From: Ophioceras dolichostomum
Taxonomy: Eukaryota > Ascomycota > Sordariomycetes > Magnaporthales > Ophioceraceae
Length of the DNA stretch: 19,776 nucleotides
Assembly (NCBI GenBank): GCA_003049485.1
Contig: PYST01000520.1
Location: forward strand, 1-19,776
Reading direction: 5' to 3'
The notes under the pieces were generated by a model, which ran no database searches, had not been told where the DNA came from, and was given only the letters and a program-made list of their open reading frames with translations. A program made the position numbers and the translations under genes. Position 1 is the first letter of the stretch. Each line of letters opens with the position of its first letter. This document shows, piece after piece, positions 8,697-18,215 of the stretch.

Positions 8697-9950
8697 ATGA
8701 TGGCGGCGCCACCTAAAGAACCCCGGTTCGACAACGCCAAAGCGGCCATCGACGGCTTCAAGCCCTTCCTCCAGCGCGGCGCCCCCTTCCACCCAGAAAA
8801 GGACATCCCCTCGCTCGCGGGGAAAGTCATCCTCGTCACGGGAGGGGCGGGCGGGATAGGACGCGCCACCGTCCGAGAGCTCGCCCGCCACGGACCCCCC
8901 GCCCAGATCTGGATAGCCGACTTTAAGCCCGACGCCGCGGCCGAGGTGATCGCGGAGATCCAGAAAGAAAACCCACAAGCCGTCGTGCGGTTCCTCGAGC
9001 TCGACCTGGGCGACTTCGACAAGGTCCGCGCGGCGGCGCAGAGCTTCCTGTCCCAGACGGACCGGCTCGACGTCCTGATGCTCAACGCGGGCATGATGAC
9101 CACGCGACCCGGCACCTCCGCATCAGGCTACGAGGTCATGTTCGGCGTCAACTTCATGGGCCACGCGCTCCTGACGCGTCTGCTCCTCCCACGCCTGCTC
9201 CAGACCGCCGCCGCGAGACTACCCAGCGCAGCAGAAGGTGAATCGGAGTCGGGCGCCGTTCGCATCGTCGCCACGGGCAGCTCGGGCCACGGCATGGCGC
9301 CGAAGCCGGACGGCATCCTCTTCGACAGGTTGCGCGACCCGACGGGCGGCGACCTGACGACCTACAACAGGTACGGCCAGAGCAAGCTGGCGATGCTCCT
9401 GTGGGCGCGCCGGCTCGCCCGCGAACACCCGAGCATCACAGTCGTCGTCGTGCACCCCGGCAACGTGCAGACGGGGCTGGCAGCCGCGCTCGCGGCCGAG
9501 AAAAAGAAGGAGAATACGGCCAGCGTGTCGCAGCGGCTGTTCGCGCCGGGGAAGCCGCTGGCGGGCCTGTTGGGCATCATGGGCATCAAGACACCCGAGA
9601 AGGGCTGCCTCAACCAGCTGTGGGCTGCTACGGCGCCGGAGGGGGTCGTGAGCGGGAAGTACTATTGTCCGGTTGGCGTGCCTGATAGGGAGCTGGGGTT
9701 GGCGAGGAGGGGGCCTGAGGCGGATAGGTTGGAGGCGAGGCTTTGGGATTGGTTGCAGGGGGAATTGGATGGTGCTGAGAAGACGAAGAAGGAGGAGGGA
9801 GGAGGAGCTGCAGAGGTGGAAGGGGAAGGCTCGCAGACGGCGACGACGGCGGCGGCGACGACAACGAATGGTGTGGAGGGGGCTGGCGGTACTGCGGAGC
9901 AGGCTGGGACGGCGGCAAAGCAGGAGACTCCTATAGCAGAGACGAAGTGA
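8697..9950 (+). CDS. short-chain dehydrogenase/reductase (SDR), 417 aa
   Basis: A single-exon gene for a classical-type SDR with a Rossmann fold. The cofactor loop TGGAGGIG is at residues 48-55, the acidic D75 at the end of the second strand favours NAD over NADP, NAG is at 130-132, a catalytic serine candidate lies at S195/S196, and the YGQSK active site has Y226 and K230. HPGNVQTG at 253-260 is the usual post-catalytic loop. The N-terminal leader (FLQRGAPFHPEKDIPSLAGKV) is typical of fungal retinol-dehydrogenase/WW-oxidoreductase-like SDRs, which reduce or oxidise carbonyl/hydroxyl groups; the substrate cannot be predicted. From about residue 358 a tail rich in Glu, Gly, Ala and Thr extends to the stop; it lies outside the enzyme fold. 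Two consecutive ATGs (8697, 8700) follow an A-rich leader; the frame stays open upstream but has no other good ATG. No signal peptide is visible, so it is probably cytosolic or organelle-associated. Confidence 0.9.
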   Translation: MMAAPPKEPRFDNAKAAIDGFKPFLQRGAPFHPEKDIPSLAGKVILVTGGAGGIGRATVRELARHGPPAQIWIADFKPDAAAEVIAEIQKENPQAVVRFLELDLGDFDKVRAAAQSFLSQTDRLDVLMLNAGMMTTRPGTSASGYEVMFGVNFMGHALLTRLLLPRLLQTAAARLPSAAEGESESGAVRIVATGSSGHGMAPKPDGILFDRLRDPTGGDLTTYNRYGQSKLAMLLWARRLAREHPSITVVVVHPGNVQTGLAAALAAEKKKENTASVSQRLFAPGKPLAGLLGIMGIKTPEKGCLNQLWAATAPEGVVSGKYYCPVGVPDRELGLARRGPEADRLEARLWDWLQGELDGAEKTKKEEGGGAAEVEGEGSQTATTAAATTTNGVEGAGGTAEQAGTAAKQETPIAETK

Positions 9951-10489
9951 TGGGCAATGTGATAGATGAGGGGAGGGAGGGAGAGTTGTTAATAATGGGG
10001 GCGTTGTTGTTTGGTCGTTGTTGCTGGGCTTCTTCTTGCATGGTTAATCATTCTCGGCAGGCCCGTGTTTCTCTCCTTTTTGGTGTAGCTACCCTTTTCC
10101 TGAAAACTGTCCGTAACACCAGCTGTTCATATTCCAAATAGACACACACTTACCATAGTTTGTTATACCATCGCTGTTTTTGCTCTACTCAACTTTTATA
10201 TCGAGAGGAATAACGTTATCCAGAGTTTTTAAGTTGTTCCGCCAGGGACCAAGAATATGTGCTGCGGAGCACATACTCAGGATGTGCATCGACCAAGGCC
10301 GGCCGGCAGGACAGCCGGGCCGACCAAGTGGCGCTGCAGAGTGGAGAGTGCTGGAGGCGTCCGTCTCATACGTTCCAATGTCCTAGATGTGGAAAGCCCA
10401 AATTTCTAGCGAGATGTACTGCTACTCTTATGATATCAATGCCATCATGATTTTAGTCTACCAGTGAAACTTTCAAATAGTACTAACGG
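9951..10489. other. 3' flank of SDR gene and intergenic DNA
   Basis: No supported gene. T-rich sequence after the SDR stop probably contains its 3' UTR. A perfect 8-bp inverted repeat with a 4-base loop lies at 10256-10275. Confidence 0.5.
10256..10275. repeat. perfect hairpin, 8-bp stem, 4-base loop
   Basis: TATGTGCT-GCGG-AGCACATA is a perfect inverted repeat. It is not next to a gene end in a way that suggests a role; recorded as structure only. Confidence 0.7.
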
Positions 10490-10695
10490 TGTCGGGAGGC
10501 CAATGGGGAAAGGAATAAGCACGTGTGCAAAATACTACTGAATTCTTGTGTCTCTCTTCCAAAGGAAAGCTATCTGTGCGTTGGTGGGGAGAGCGACCTT
10601 ATAAAGGCTGCTTGGTAGGTAGATGCCTTAGAAGTTGATGCCTTAGGACTGAGGCAACAGCTGCCACGTGAGCAGGTACCTACTATGAACCAACA
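10490..10695 (+). mobile_element. solo LTR, copy 2 (206 bp)
   Basis: Same family as 1201-1389: it begins TGTCGG, ends CCAACA, and carries the same TATAAA (10600-10605). It is flanked by its own exact 5-bp duplication AACGG (10485-10489 and 10696-10700). Against copy 1 it differs by an internal stretch near 10520-10550 that accounts for the extra length, and elsewhere mainly by C/T and G/A transitions. Several of these are CpA to TpA, compatible with old RIP-type mutation. No internal retrotransposon sequence remains. Confidence 0.88.
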
Positions 10696-10718
10696 AACGG
10701 ATTATTAACTTTCCAAGA

Positions 10719-10926
10719 GCTCAGGGCCGAGGAGTGGCCTGCCATAGAAACTAAGGCCTAAGGGCCCTCGCAACGCTTAAGCGGACGGAAACATGTACTT
10801 TACTTTTCTTTCCGTAGCTCAGGCGCGTCATATGCACCAAGGGAGGCTTCGGGTATTCACGTGGCCTGGCTCACTAGCCACGTGGCCCACTGACGTTAAA
10901 TATACTACTACTACTACTACTACTAC
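10719..10926 (+). mobile_element. LINE 3' tail, severely 5'-truncated, copy 2
   Basis: This is the same 3' UTR and (TAC)n tail as at 1718-1922, with only a handful of mismatches. It is bounded by a perfect 14-bp direct repeat TTAACTTTCCAAGA (10705-10718 and 10927-10940). That target duplication differs from copy 1, so the two insertions are independent. The insert holds only non-coding tail sequence. Taken alone it could be mistaken for a SINE; the longer copy 1 shows that it is the end of a LINE. Confidence 0.85.
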
Positions 10927-11099
10927 TTAACTTTCCAAGAAGCGATATCTAGTGCCCGTTATCTCTCCTGTCTCTCTTCAAACCGCACAGATAGTATACC
11001 AGACCAGACCACCTTTCTGTCCTGGTAACTCCGACGCCGCCGCTGCTTATAAACCAATCGACCAACTTACAGTCCAACCCTCGAATCTTCCCTCCTCCT

Positions 11100-12428
11100 T
11101 CAGTCATACCAAGCAACATTAGCACAACACCCCCCATCTTCCACCAACCTCGTAGCAACAGCCTCAGCACCAGTATACTCCACCAGCCCCAACTCCGGCA
11201 CGTTTCTCGATCCCGTCATCCTCCACATCTGCACATACCCCCTCGGCCAGTCCGCCATCGCCGCCCACTCGCTCCCCAGCTCCTCCGGCGCAGGCGCGAT
11301 CTGGTTCGCGTAACCCCCCGTCGTCGTCGTCTGCTGCTGGAACATCCTCTTCACGATCCGGCCGTCGTCGTCCAGCAGAAACCCGTTGATAAAGCCGTAA
11401 TTCTGCGTATTCATCGCCGCGCGCGATGTCGCCCAGAGGTAGCGCGCGTCGTGAGAGAGCATCACCTCTGCGGACCAGTACTGGCTCGTCGTGTTCGTCG
11501 TCTCTGTGATATTCGGAGGGAGAAGCGAGAAGGACCCGTCTTGCGACGTAGGGATCCCGGTGTCGACGTCCAGCCCGTACGCTGCGAGACTGTTGCCCGC
11601 CTCCATGACGACGTACAGGTACGTGCCGAGCGGGTGCGCGACGAGGTGGCGCGGGTGGCTACCGTTCGCGACGGACAGGCGGTTCAGCTCGGTCACGATC
11701 CCCGTTGGCCCGTCGATGCTGTGCGTCCAGACCGAGTCGCCGTTCAGGTCTGCGCTGTACAAGAGCTCGTTGGAGCGGCGGCCCAAGGCCAGGCCGTGGA
11801 TCCCGGAGGCCGTGAGGTAGCGCCAGGACTGGGTCGGGGAGCGGGCGGCGCCGGAGTCGGGCTGCAGGGACAGCGCGGCGCCGCACGCTTCGGGGCCGGG
11901 CCAGGCCGCGGAGTAGATCCGGTAGGGCGCCATGGCGCTGGAGAGCACGAAGGCGGAGGTCTTGTCTGCGCAGGAGCCCGTGAAGCTGACTGTGCTATTG
12001 AGGTGGAGGTTTAAGCCATCTGAGGGGGAGGCTGAGACGGCGTAGCTGGCGAGACGGGGGGCTTGGAGGGAGACGCCGTAGAGGTAGCTTTTGTCATGCT
12101 ACGAGGAAGGAGGGAGGTACACGGGTTTGTTAGCTGAACTGCTTGCCAGCTGGCATAGGGCATTGGGAGGAGGGTAACGCTATCCTGCTCCAGGTTGCAG
12201 GAAAGGTAGAGAAGGAGGACTAACGTTGAAAGAAATCCAGGCGTGCGACGAGAACGCGCTGATATTCCGGCGAAGGGAAAGGCTGTGCGTCTGGTCGTCG
12301 AAGTCGAGAGCGTAGATGGCTGCCGGTCCGTTGAGGTTCCCGACGAACATGCGGTGCACCGCGCCGAGGACAACGCTCACTGGCGGCACCACCAAGAAGG
12401 CGGCGGCCAGCAGACCGGTGGCGCGCAT
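11100..12428 (-). CDS. secreted carboxy-cis,cis-muconate cyclase-like lactonase (7-bladed propeller family), 400 aa, two exons
   Basis: Exon 1 is 12428-12225 (68 codons) and exon 2 is 12098-11100 (stop TGA 11102-11100). The 126-bp intron between them starts GTTAGT, ends CGTAG and contains the branch-like GCTAAC; it is phase 0. The junction restores AWISFN-HDKSYLYG, a continuous propeller strand pattern. Family members (lactonase/3-carboxy-cis,cis-muconate cyclase, beta-propeller) lactonise muconate intermediates of protocatechuate breakdown. Likely active-site residues by pattern and spacing are H169 (SGIHG), R218 (HPRH), E234 (MEAGN) and R294 (ATSR), matching the His/Arg/Glu/Arg set proposed for the Neurospora enzyme. 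SHDARYLWATSR and WPRGYVQMWRM are also family-like. Residues 1-22 form a clear signal peptide and there are several N-glycosylation sequons (N56, N102, N214, N265), suggesting secretion, unlike the intracellular catabolic enzyme. The natural substrate is therefore uncertain. Confidence 0.88.
12099..12224 (-). other. intron of the lactonase gene
   Basis: 126-bp GT..AG intron on the minus strand, donor GTTAGT, acceptor CGTAG, branch-like GCTAAC upstream of the acceptor. It contains in-frame stops and joins two segments of one propeller fold in phase 0. Confidence 0.85.
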
Positions 12429-14367
12429 GTCTCTGTGTCGTTCTTCTAGATTGTTCCTCTAGAGCCCCTAGAAGATTTGCTACAAGACTTGACGACCGAC
12501 ACGACCCGGATCCAGAATTAGATCAAGAACTCCAGGTACCCTGCACGCACGAGTAGGTAGCCTAAGGTAAGGGGATCTTGCGTACCGAGGCCACGCAATC
12601 TCCTTCATCGAATTCTGGTTTAGTCTGGTGTTTGCGAAAAAAAAACCAGCTTGGATGGAGCAGTGGTCTAGAAGGTTCCTCTCCGTCTATTTCCCTATCT
12701 AGAAGAACCCCCCTCCCCAATTTTTCGCCCATCCGATTGATTAGCCGAACCCGGCTTGTGTCCTCCCAGTCGTCATCGTACGGGAAATAGATGCCCTTGC
12801 ATGGATTACGAGTGATGCTCGGATGGTCGGGCGGGACTGGACGAAGATGGATCCGGCTAAAACCGGCGCCATAATACTCCTGTAGTTGTGCCCTGCGAAT
12901 CTTCCAACATGATATGAGCAAATTGACCTCATAGCCATGTCCGCCGTCTACCAGTGCAGTCAGCGAACCCGGATTGCCCATGCACAGCATACACTAATGC
13001 AAGCCTTACGCCTGCCGTCATACTTGCAGTTTGTCCGCTAGCTGTCGTGCACGTGCGGGATCTGGCCGGCCGGACTTCGCCAGGAGGTTAGTCAGGTAGT
13101 CTCCGCTTAGTAGTACACTCGATGAGCATTGAACTGCGTGGACTATAAACGGGTTTGTTAAAGAAGAAAAGAAAATGAAGATGCACGGATAAGACTCCGC
13201 CCTTGAGTATCTCGGTGGTGGTTTGATGGTCAAGTATTGTGACTGTGCCATTGAAGAATTCCGCCACAAGAATAAATCGGGGACGAAATGGATTCAAAGG
13301 CGTCATTAGCAGATTTACAGCTCAGGAAAATAGTAGCAAACAGGGCTGGTGAAGAAAAGGGGTAATGGCGAGGAAATAAAATGTGTTGGCTTAATACTAC
13401 CGATCTGATATGACTGAGTTGGGCCACTCGGTGAGAGGTGGCTCTGGCACAGAGGAACGGGCTAAATAAGCCAACAAAGGCAACAGGTAGTTGGACGACG
13501 AAAGATGCTATGGCTTGGTCACTGTTATTGGTTGAAGGATACGACTGGCAAGTCTGTGTTTTGTTTTGACTTGCGGGAGGCGAGGCTCGCCGGGCTGCTC
13601 TGGCGAAATGGAAAACGAAGTCATGGATTTAGAAAGAGTAGTGTAGGAAATGGAGAGTAGGGACGTATTTACTTGTCCCTAAGATCCTATAGAGGATCTT
13701 CCGGACGCAAAACATAGAGGTTGGGTCGAACCCCGCCGCAGGCAGGCCCGCGTTGGCGGGAGCGGGCGAGCCTGTTCGGAGAGTAAAGGGCTTTGCAAGT
13801 GGCCTCAGTGACCTGGGCGGCCGGGCTCGAAATCGGCCTGGCATGGTCGTGGACAATGGTATTCTTGGAAGGCTGTGACTGCTTATTTGATTATTTAGCT
13901 CGCTTGCATATTGGTGGTTTTTTCTTCGGGTTTCGGAGTCCACATCTTCATACTAGTAGGTCAGGGGTACTATCTCTCCTCAGCTCCACCCCTTCAGCTA
14001 CACAAGCGTCCACCCTCTTCTCATATTACGACCTGTACCGCTTTCTACATCAAAAGATACTTCCATTACGCGATTTTCACTGAGAATTTCTGAGCCTCGA
14101 ATACATTTTAAGCTGAAATACTAATTAGATGACTATGAACCACCTGCGCTGTCCAGCAAGGTAACTGATGGCCGCCGTTCATTCGCGCCGTCAAGGTTCG
14201 GTGCCCAAGGCCGGGCCGTGGCGGTTAGAGCTGGCCGACTTTCTAAACAGCTCAAGGTCACAATCCCTTTAAACCTCATACGATCAGCCAGTTGGCAGAT
14301 CCGGCCCCGAATCCATCACTCCCACTCCTCACTGCTACCATTCTAGCGACCGAAAACAGCAACACTT
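12429..14367. other. intergenic stretch of about 1.9 kb, no supported gene
   Basis: The right-hand side of the lactonase gene (12429 to about 12560) should hold its promoter. A 142-codon minus frame (12990-12562) and fragments near 13306-13018 (for example EFFNGTVTILDHQT) look faintly protein-like but match nothing I recognise and do not join convincingly. The interval 14280-14367 is probably the 3' flank of the phosphatase-like gene. No RNA gene was found; the TCGAACCCC at about 13726 lacks a foldable tRNA around it. Confidence 0.4.
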
Positions 14368-15879
14368 TCACACACTCCCACTCTTCACGCTCGACTTCTC
14401 GTGAGTAGCAGCAAACCCGGCACCCGACTCCCCAGCAACAGACCCAGACCCAGACCCGGCCCTCCTCGCCGCCGCCCCCTGCCTCCACCTCCTGATCACC
14501 AGAAACACGGCACCCCCAACAATAGCCACCACAGCAAGAGCCACAACCGCCCCAATCACACCCGCAACCGCATTGGACATTCCTCCAGACCCAGCACTGC
14601 CGCCGCTGCTGCTCGCCGTCGTGCCGTCTTGACCATCCCTGAACGCCGCACAAAACGACAACTCGCTCTCACAAACATCACACCACTCCGCCGCACTCCC
14701 AATCGACCTCGCCTGCATCTCGTCCCTGAACTTCGGCCACGCCAGCGCCTCCTGCCCCAGCCCGAACAGCGGCCAGGCGCCGAGCTCGCCGTCCGTCCCG
14801 TTCCTGAACAGAAACCTCACCTTCAGCTCGGCGTTAGGATCCGCCGGGAAAGCAGCACTGGCTGTCGTGTCCGAGAACAGCTCAAACGCCATGGTGGACG
14901 CGTACTCCGGCAGGCCGAAGAAGTCCCCCGACAGGCTCGTCAGGTTCGCGAGCCCGAAGAACGTCATGAACGTGTCGTAGCTGCCCGCGAGCAGCGAGAA
15001 CTTGAGCGCCGCCTTCCCGGTCACCGTCTGGTTGAGCTGCCGCAGCAGGCCGGCCGCCAGCGTACGGGCGTGTATCGACCGCGCCGGCTGCGACGCGTTG
15101 AAGTTGTACCCCCACTCCGCGCTGTCGGCCAGCGTGCGCAGCTGGAACAGCGTCTGCTCGCTGACGGCCCTGGCGGCGGTGGAGGAGGCGTTGTGGATGC
15201 GCGCCACGTTGATCAGATCAAAGATGTCGTACGCGTTCTTGTAGCTCATGTTCTCGAGGCGGTAGTCGTAGACGTCCTGCACGGTCGGGTAGAGCGCCGT
15301 GTAGAAGTCGCGCGTGGAGGCCAGCGTGGATTTGTAGGAGGCGCTGTCGAAGAAGGTCTTGCCGGCCGCCGCGTTGGCGGGGCAGCCGTCGTCGCCCTTG
15401 ATCCAGATGGCGTCGGGGGCGTCGGCGTTCTGGCCGTGCAGGACGACGTACTGGTAGCCGTTGAGCGGGGAGGTGCTGCTCGAGCCGTTGTTGAGCGTCG
15501 TGCTGGCGACGGAGGCGTTGAGGTCGACCAGAGGCGGGTACAGGCCCTGCAGGAAGGCGGTGGCGGTGTTGAGGAGGATGGACTGGTCCGGGGCGGAGGC
15601 GTAGACCTGCGAGGAGACGTATTTGTCGGCGGAGATGCCGTGGATCTGGTGCGGGGAGGTGGAGGAGAGGTAGCGCGAGCGGTAGACGCTGCCGACGTGG
15701 AAGTTTTGCTGGGAGCCGAGGCTTGTGAGCTGTTGAGCGCCGTAGTGCTTTGTCGTGCGGTCGCCGTGGCGGGTGAAGACGACTACGCCGTGGACCGTCT
15801 CGGCGTGGGCGGGAGTGGTGGCCATGAAGGTGGCCGTTAGGAGGCCGATCACGGCGGCGTGCGGGGCTTTGGGGAGCAT
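14368..15879 (-). CDS. histidine-acid-phosphatase-like type I membrane protein, 503 aa
   Basis: The single-exon frame starts at ATG 15879; the frame stays open to 15912, but only through a TTG codon. An N-terminal signal peptide (about residues 1-26, ending PAHA) is followed by VVFTRHGDRT (R37, H38), the phosphohistidine motif of the histidine phosphatase superfamily. The lumenal/external domain carries many N-glycosylation sequons and a C-terminal cysteine group (C400, C403, C410). A hydrophobic helix at about 435-462 is followed by RRWRQ, giving a single-pass topology with a short cytoplasmic Ser/Gly-rich tail. The family hydrolyses phosphomonoesters. Two motif residues differ from canonical acid phosphatases: the Pro of RHGxRxP is Thr (T43), and the HD proton-donor motif reads SYD (Y301, D302) in LLAGSYDTFMTFFGL. 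The blocks around it (FFGLPEYASTMAFELF) are well kept, so this is probably a specialised fungal subfamily rather than decay. Activity is uncertain. Confidence 0.85.
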   Translation of the reverse strand: MLPKAPHAAVIGLLTATFMATTPAHAETVHGVVVFTRHGDRTTKHYGAQQLTSLGSQQNFHVGSVYRSRYLSSTSPHQIHGISADKYVSSQVYASAPDQSILLNTATAFLQGLYPPLVDLNASVASTTLNNGSSSTSPLNGYQYVVLHGQNADAPDAIWIKGDDGCPANAAAGKTFFDSASYKSTLASTRDFYTALYPTVQDVYDYRLENMSYKNAYDIFDLINVARIHNASSTAARAVSEQTLFQLRTLADSAEWGYNFNASQPARSIHARTLAAGLLRQLNQTVTGKAALKFSLLAGSYDTFMTFFGLANLTSLSGDFFGLPEYASTMAFELFSDTTASAAFPADPNAELKVRFLFRNGTDGELGAWPLFGLGQEALAWPKFRDEMQARSIGSAAEWCDVCESELSFCAAFRDGQDGTTASSSGGSAGSGGMSNAVAGVIGAVVALAVVAIVGGAVFLVIRRWRQGAAARRAGSGSGSVAGESGAGFAATHEKSSVKSGSV

Positions 15880-18215
15880 CTTGTAAGCTCGCTGTGGAAG
15901 GGACTTGTTCAAGTGTGTGAAGGGTCTAGTAGAGAATCTCTCTCCTCCTAGTTGTCCCGTCAGGTCTTCGTCTAGGTTTTAATAAGCGCGGAGTGGAGAC
16001 CGATTTTCCTCATTGATGCGGGGAGGGTCTGTAAGCTCCAGTCGTGCGGAGATGTGAAGTTTATCTCGAAGTTGTCCGAGGAGCGGAGATGTCAAATCCA
16101 TTATTCCTCGTTTGACAGTACATCCATTTTCAATCGGGATCTCGGTCATGCAAGCACGGCTGTCGGTCCCCTAGTTGTTGGTTAACATGGGATGTGGCGG
16201 GATATAGCGGCTTGGCCTACATCGTGGAGTCTTGGCGACGAGCTGAGAAGCACAGACACTGGGACATTCTCGACGCGGTGGCGCGTTTTGTGAGTGACAA
16301 TTGGATATGCGGCTGAGTCCAGTAAGGAACGCGATAACACCTTCCTACTCCGTATCTCGCGCCAAGAGGTTGCTGGAGGAGAAGATAGAGATAGAACCAA
16401 GGACCCTTCCCCGCGTGGGGTGATGTCTGAAGCGATACGAGCGCTTACAACTGATGCGGTATGGGTAATATTCGCTCATCGAGAGAAAATACCTTAACTA
16501 GGCAACTAGGGTAGGTACGTACATGCCCAGCCTGATCCAACCCTCGAAGAAAAACACTGGTGCATCGTACTCGTGAGATCAGAGCTTTGTTCCTTCGCGC
16601 ACGCTGCTCTCTGTTTGCATCGCGGCGCCCTATGGTGAGGCCTTTATTAGGGCGGCAATTTTGCGCCTAGTTAGTGGTGGCTCATCAAAATCGAGCGCCT
16701 CTGCAAACTGACGGTCACGACGGTACAGGACAGCAAAAACCTCGGAGTCGCTGGATTCGCCGTAGAACCCTTATATTATTACTCCTTTCAAAGTCAGCTG
16801 TCGGGTCTTCTATCGAATCGCCCACAACAACGACCAAGCCTTTGTCCGTGTCCATAGGAAGTCCCCCCCTACAAAAAAAGAAAGAAATCCAGCGAGGTTT
16901 AAAACACCAAAAGATAAAAACAATAGAAAAGGTAAGTAATAGTGTTAGCACACCAAACTTACCAGTTAATACTAGTCACACCTCATTTGACACTGCACAC
17001 TGATGCCCTCCATTCCGACGACATTATCCATCCATCAAGCCCTCCACCGTTTGGCCATTACGACAAATGTTGCTTCCACCGGCCCTCGCACTCCGCGAGC
17101 CATTGTACAACCTGGGTTCGGCCGTATATGCCAATAGGTTACTAGGCCTTTGGACTTTGCTGAGCCTCCGAATTTCTTCTCTCAGTGGGAGACATGCCAG
17201 GCATTCTGGCTTGGGGTGTCAACACCACGCTCACTAGATAGGGTTTACGTACAGGTATCCCGTATTACGGATGAGGAGAGCAAGGACCACTCCAGATTGG
17301 TTGGCGTGCTCTCCACTGACGAATCTGGGAAAGCGGTCTCGTTGGAGAGTTTTTTTTTTTGCTACCCCCTGGCTTAGCATGTGCGGTATAGGCTGACCTG
17401 GGTGGCCATAGCTAGCATCTGCGACGCGAATAAACTGGCACATTGTGTTGCGGTGTATTGAGGAGGAAGAAAGGGACCTAGGAGAGAGGAAATCCGAGTA
17501 ATATGTGTTTTCACGGAAAGGGAGTATTTAGGAATTGAGCACTCGCGCAACACGGCGGCGGCGAGAACTTGATCTATTCACGCACGTATGAGAATCCCTT
17601 GCGGGGTGATCCCGCTTCCGACGCCTGAGCTTAGGTGAAGTCGCTCAGACGATGCGTTGGGGTTGAACCTCGTGCGTCGCTTTCGTTTGGCGACATCGTA
17701 CATGGTGGTAAGCCTCAACTCAGCAGTACGTGACTCTGGATGGTGAAGCCCTGGCAGAAATTCTGGGCGGCTAAAGTAATATTAGGAGCTTTGCCTTCCA
17801 TCGGTCTCGGGCGTTGGCGGGAGCGGTGCTGTCGCGTTGGAACGTACCCAGGACCATCACTTTGCTATGACTGTTGCTCGATGGCGATGCTCCTGGCTTG
17901 AATCTTGCTTGGCCTTGTCCAGTGTGTGTACGGGGCCGTTGCTCGGAAAGTGATCTCTGTGGCATGGAGAAGGGAAAACAGAGAGGTGAGCAGAGCGGAA
18001 TGACACAAGAACATCTTTGATACTACGACGAACGAAAAGTAACTGGTAGGCCTATGGTGTTGACTGTAAGGCATGACGATAAAGAACGAGTTGCCGGGAG
18101 ATATAAAGCTCAAGACAACGAATAAGTCACTCCTATCCCTACATTATCACTCAAATATCCCCTAATTGAACCACCTAGGTAGGTGCCTACCACCCATCTC
18201 ATGAATTACTGCCTC
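15880..18215. other. intergenic stretch of about 2.3 kb, no supported gene
   Basis: Sequence just right of 15880 should hold the phosphatase-like gene's promoter; TTATTAAAACC on its strand near 15975-15985 is a possible TATA-like site. Around 16376-16470 the minus strand resembles a degenerate tRNA (TCAGTTGTAAGCGC like a D-arm, TTGGTTCTATC like a T-arm) that does not fold. AT-rich sequence at 16860-16990 and a T-run at about 17350 add no gene. Open frames here are short and unrecognised. Confidence 0.4.

Noticed and set aside
10719..10926. Interpretation as a tRNA-derived SINE
   Set aside because: No convincing A and B boxes were found, and the longer copy at 1413-1922 shows the segment is the 3' UTR of a LINE.
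1201..10940. The two LTR-LINE loci as one segmental duplication
   Set aside because: All flanking and intervening bases differ, and each element has its own distinct target-site duplication.
11451..12014. 187-codon plus-strand frame
   Set aside because: Antisense to exon 2 of the lactonase gene and strongly Arg/Gly/Val-biased.
12562..13306. A possible spliced minus-strand gene (EFFNGTVTILDHQT and following fragments)
   Set aside because: The fragments need introns of about 30 nt or weak donors, and match no family I recognise.
13700..13830. tRNA-like TCGAACCCC near 13726
   Set aside because: The T-loop-like sequence has only a 3-bp stem, and no D-arm, anticodon arm or acceptor stem can be paired around it.
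14401..15840. 479-codon open frame on the plus strand
   Set aside because: It lies antisense to the phosphatase-like gene, is Arg/Pro/Val-biased and has no domain; it is a by-product of the GC-rich codon use on the other strand.
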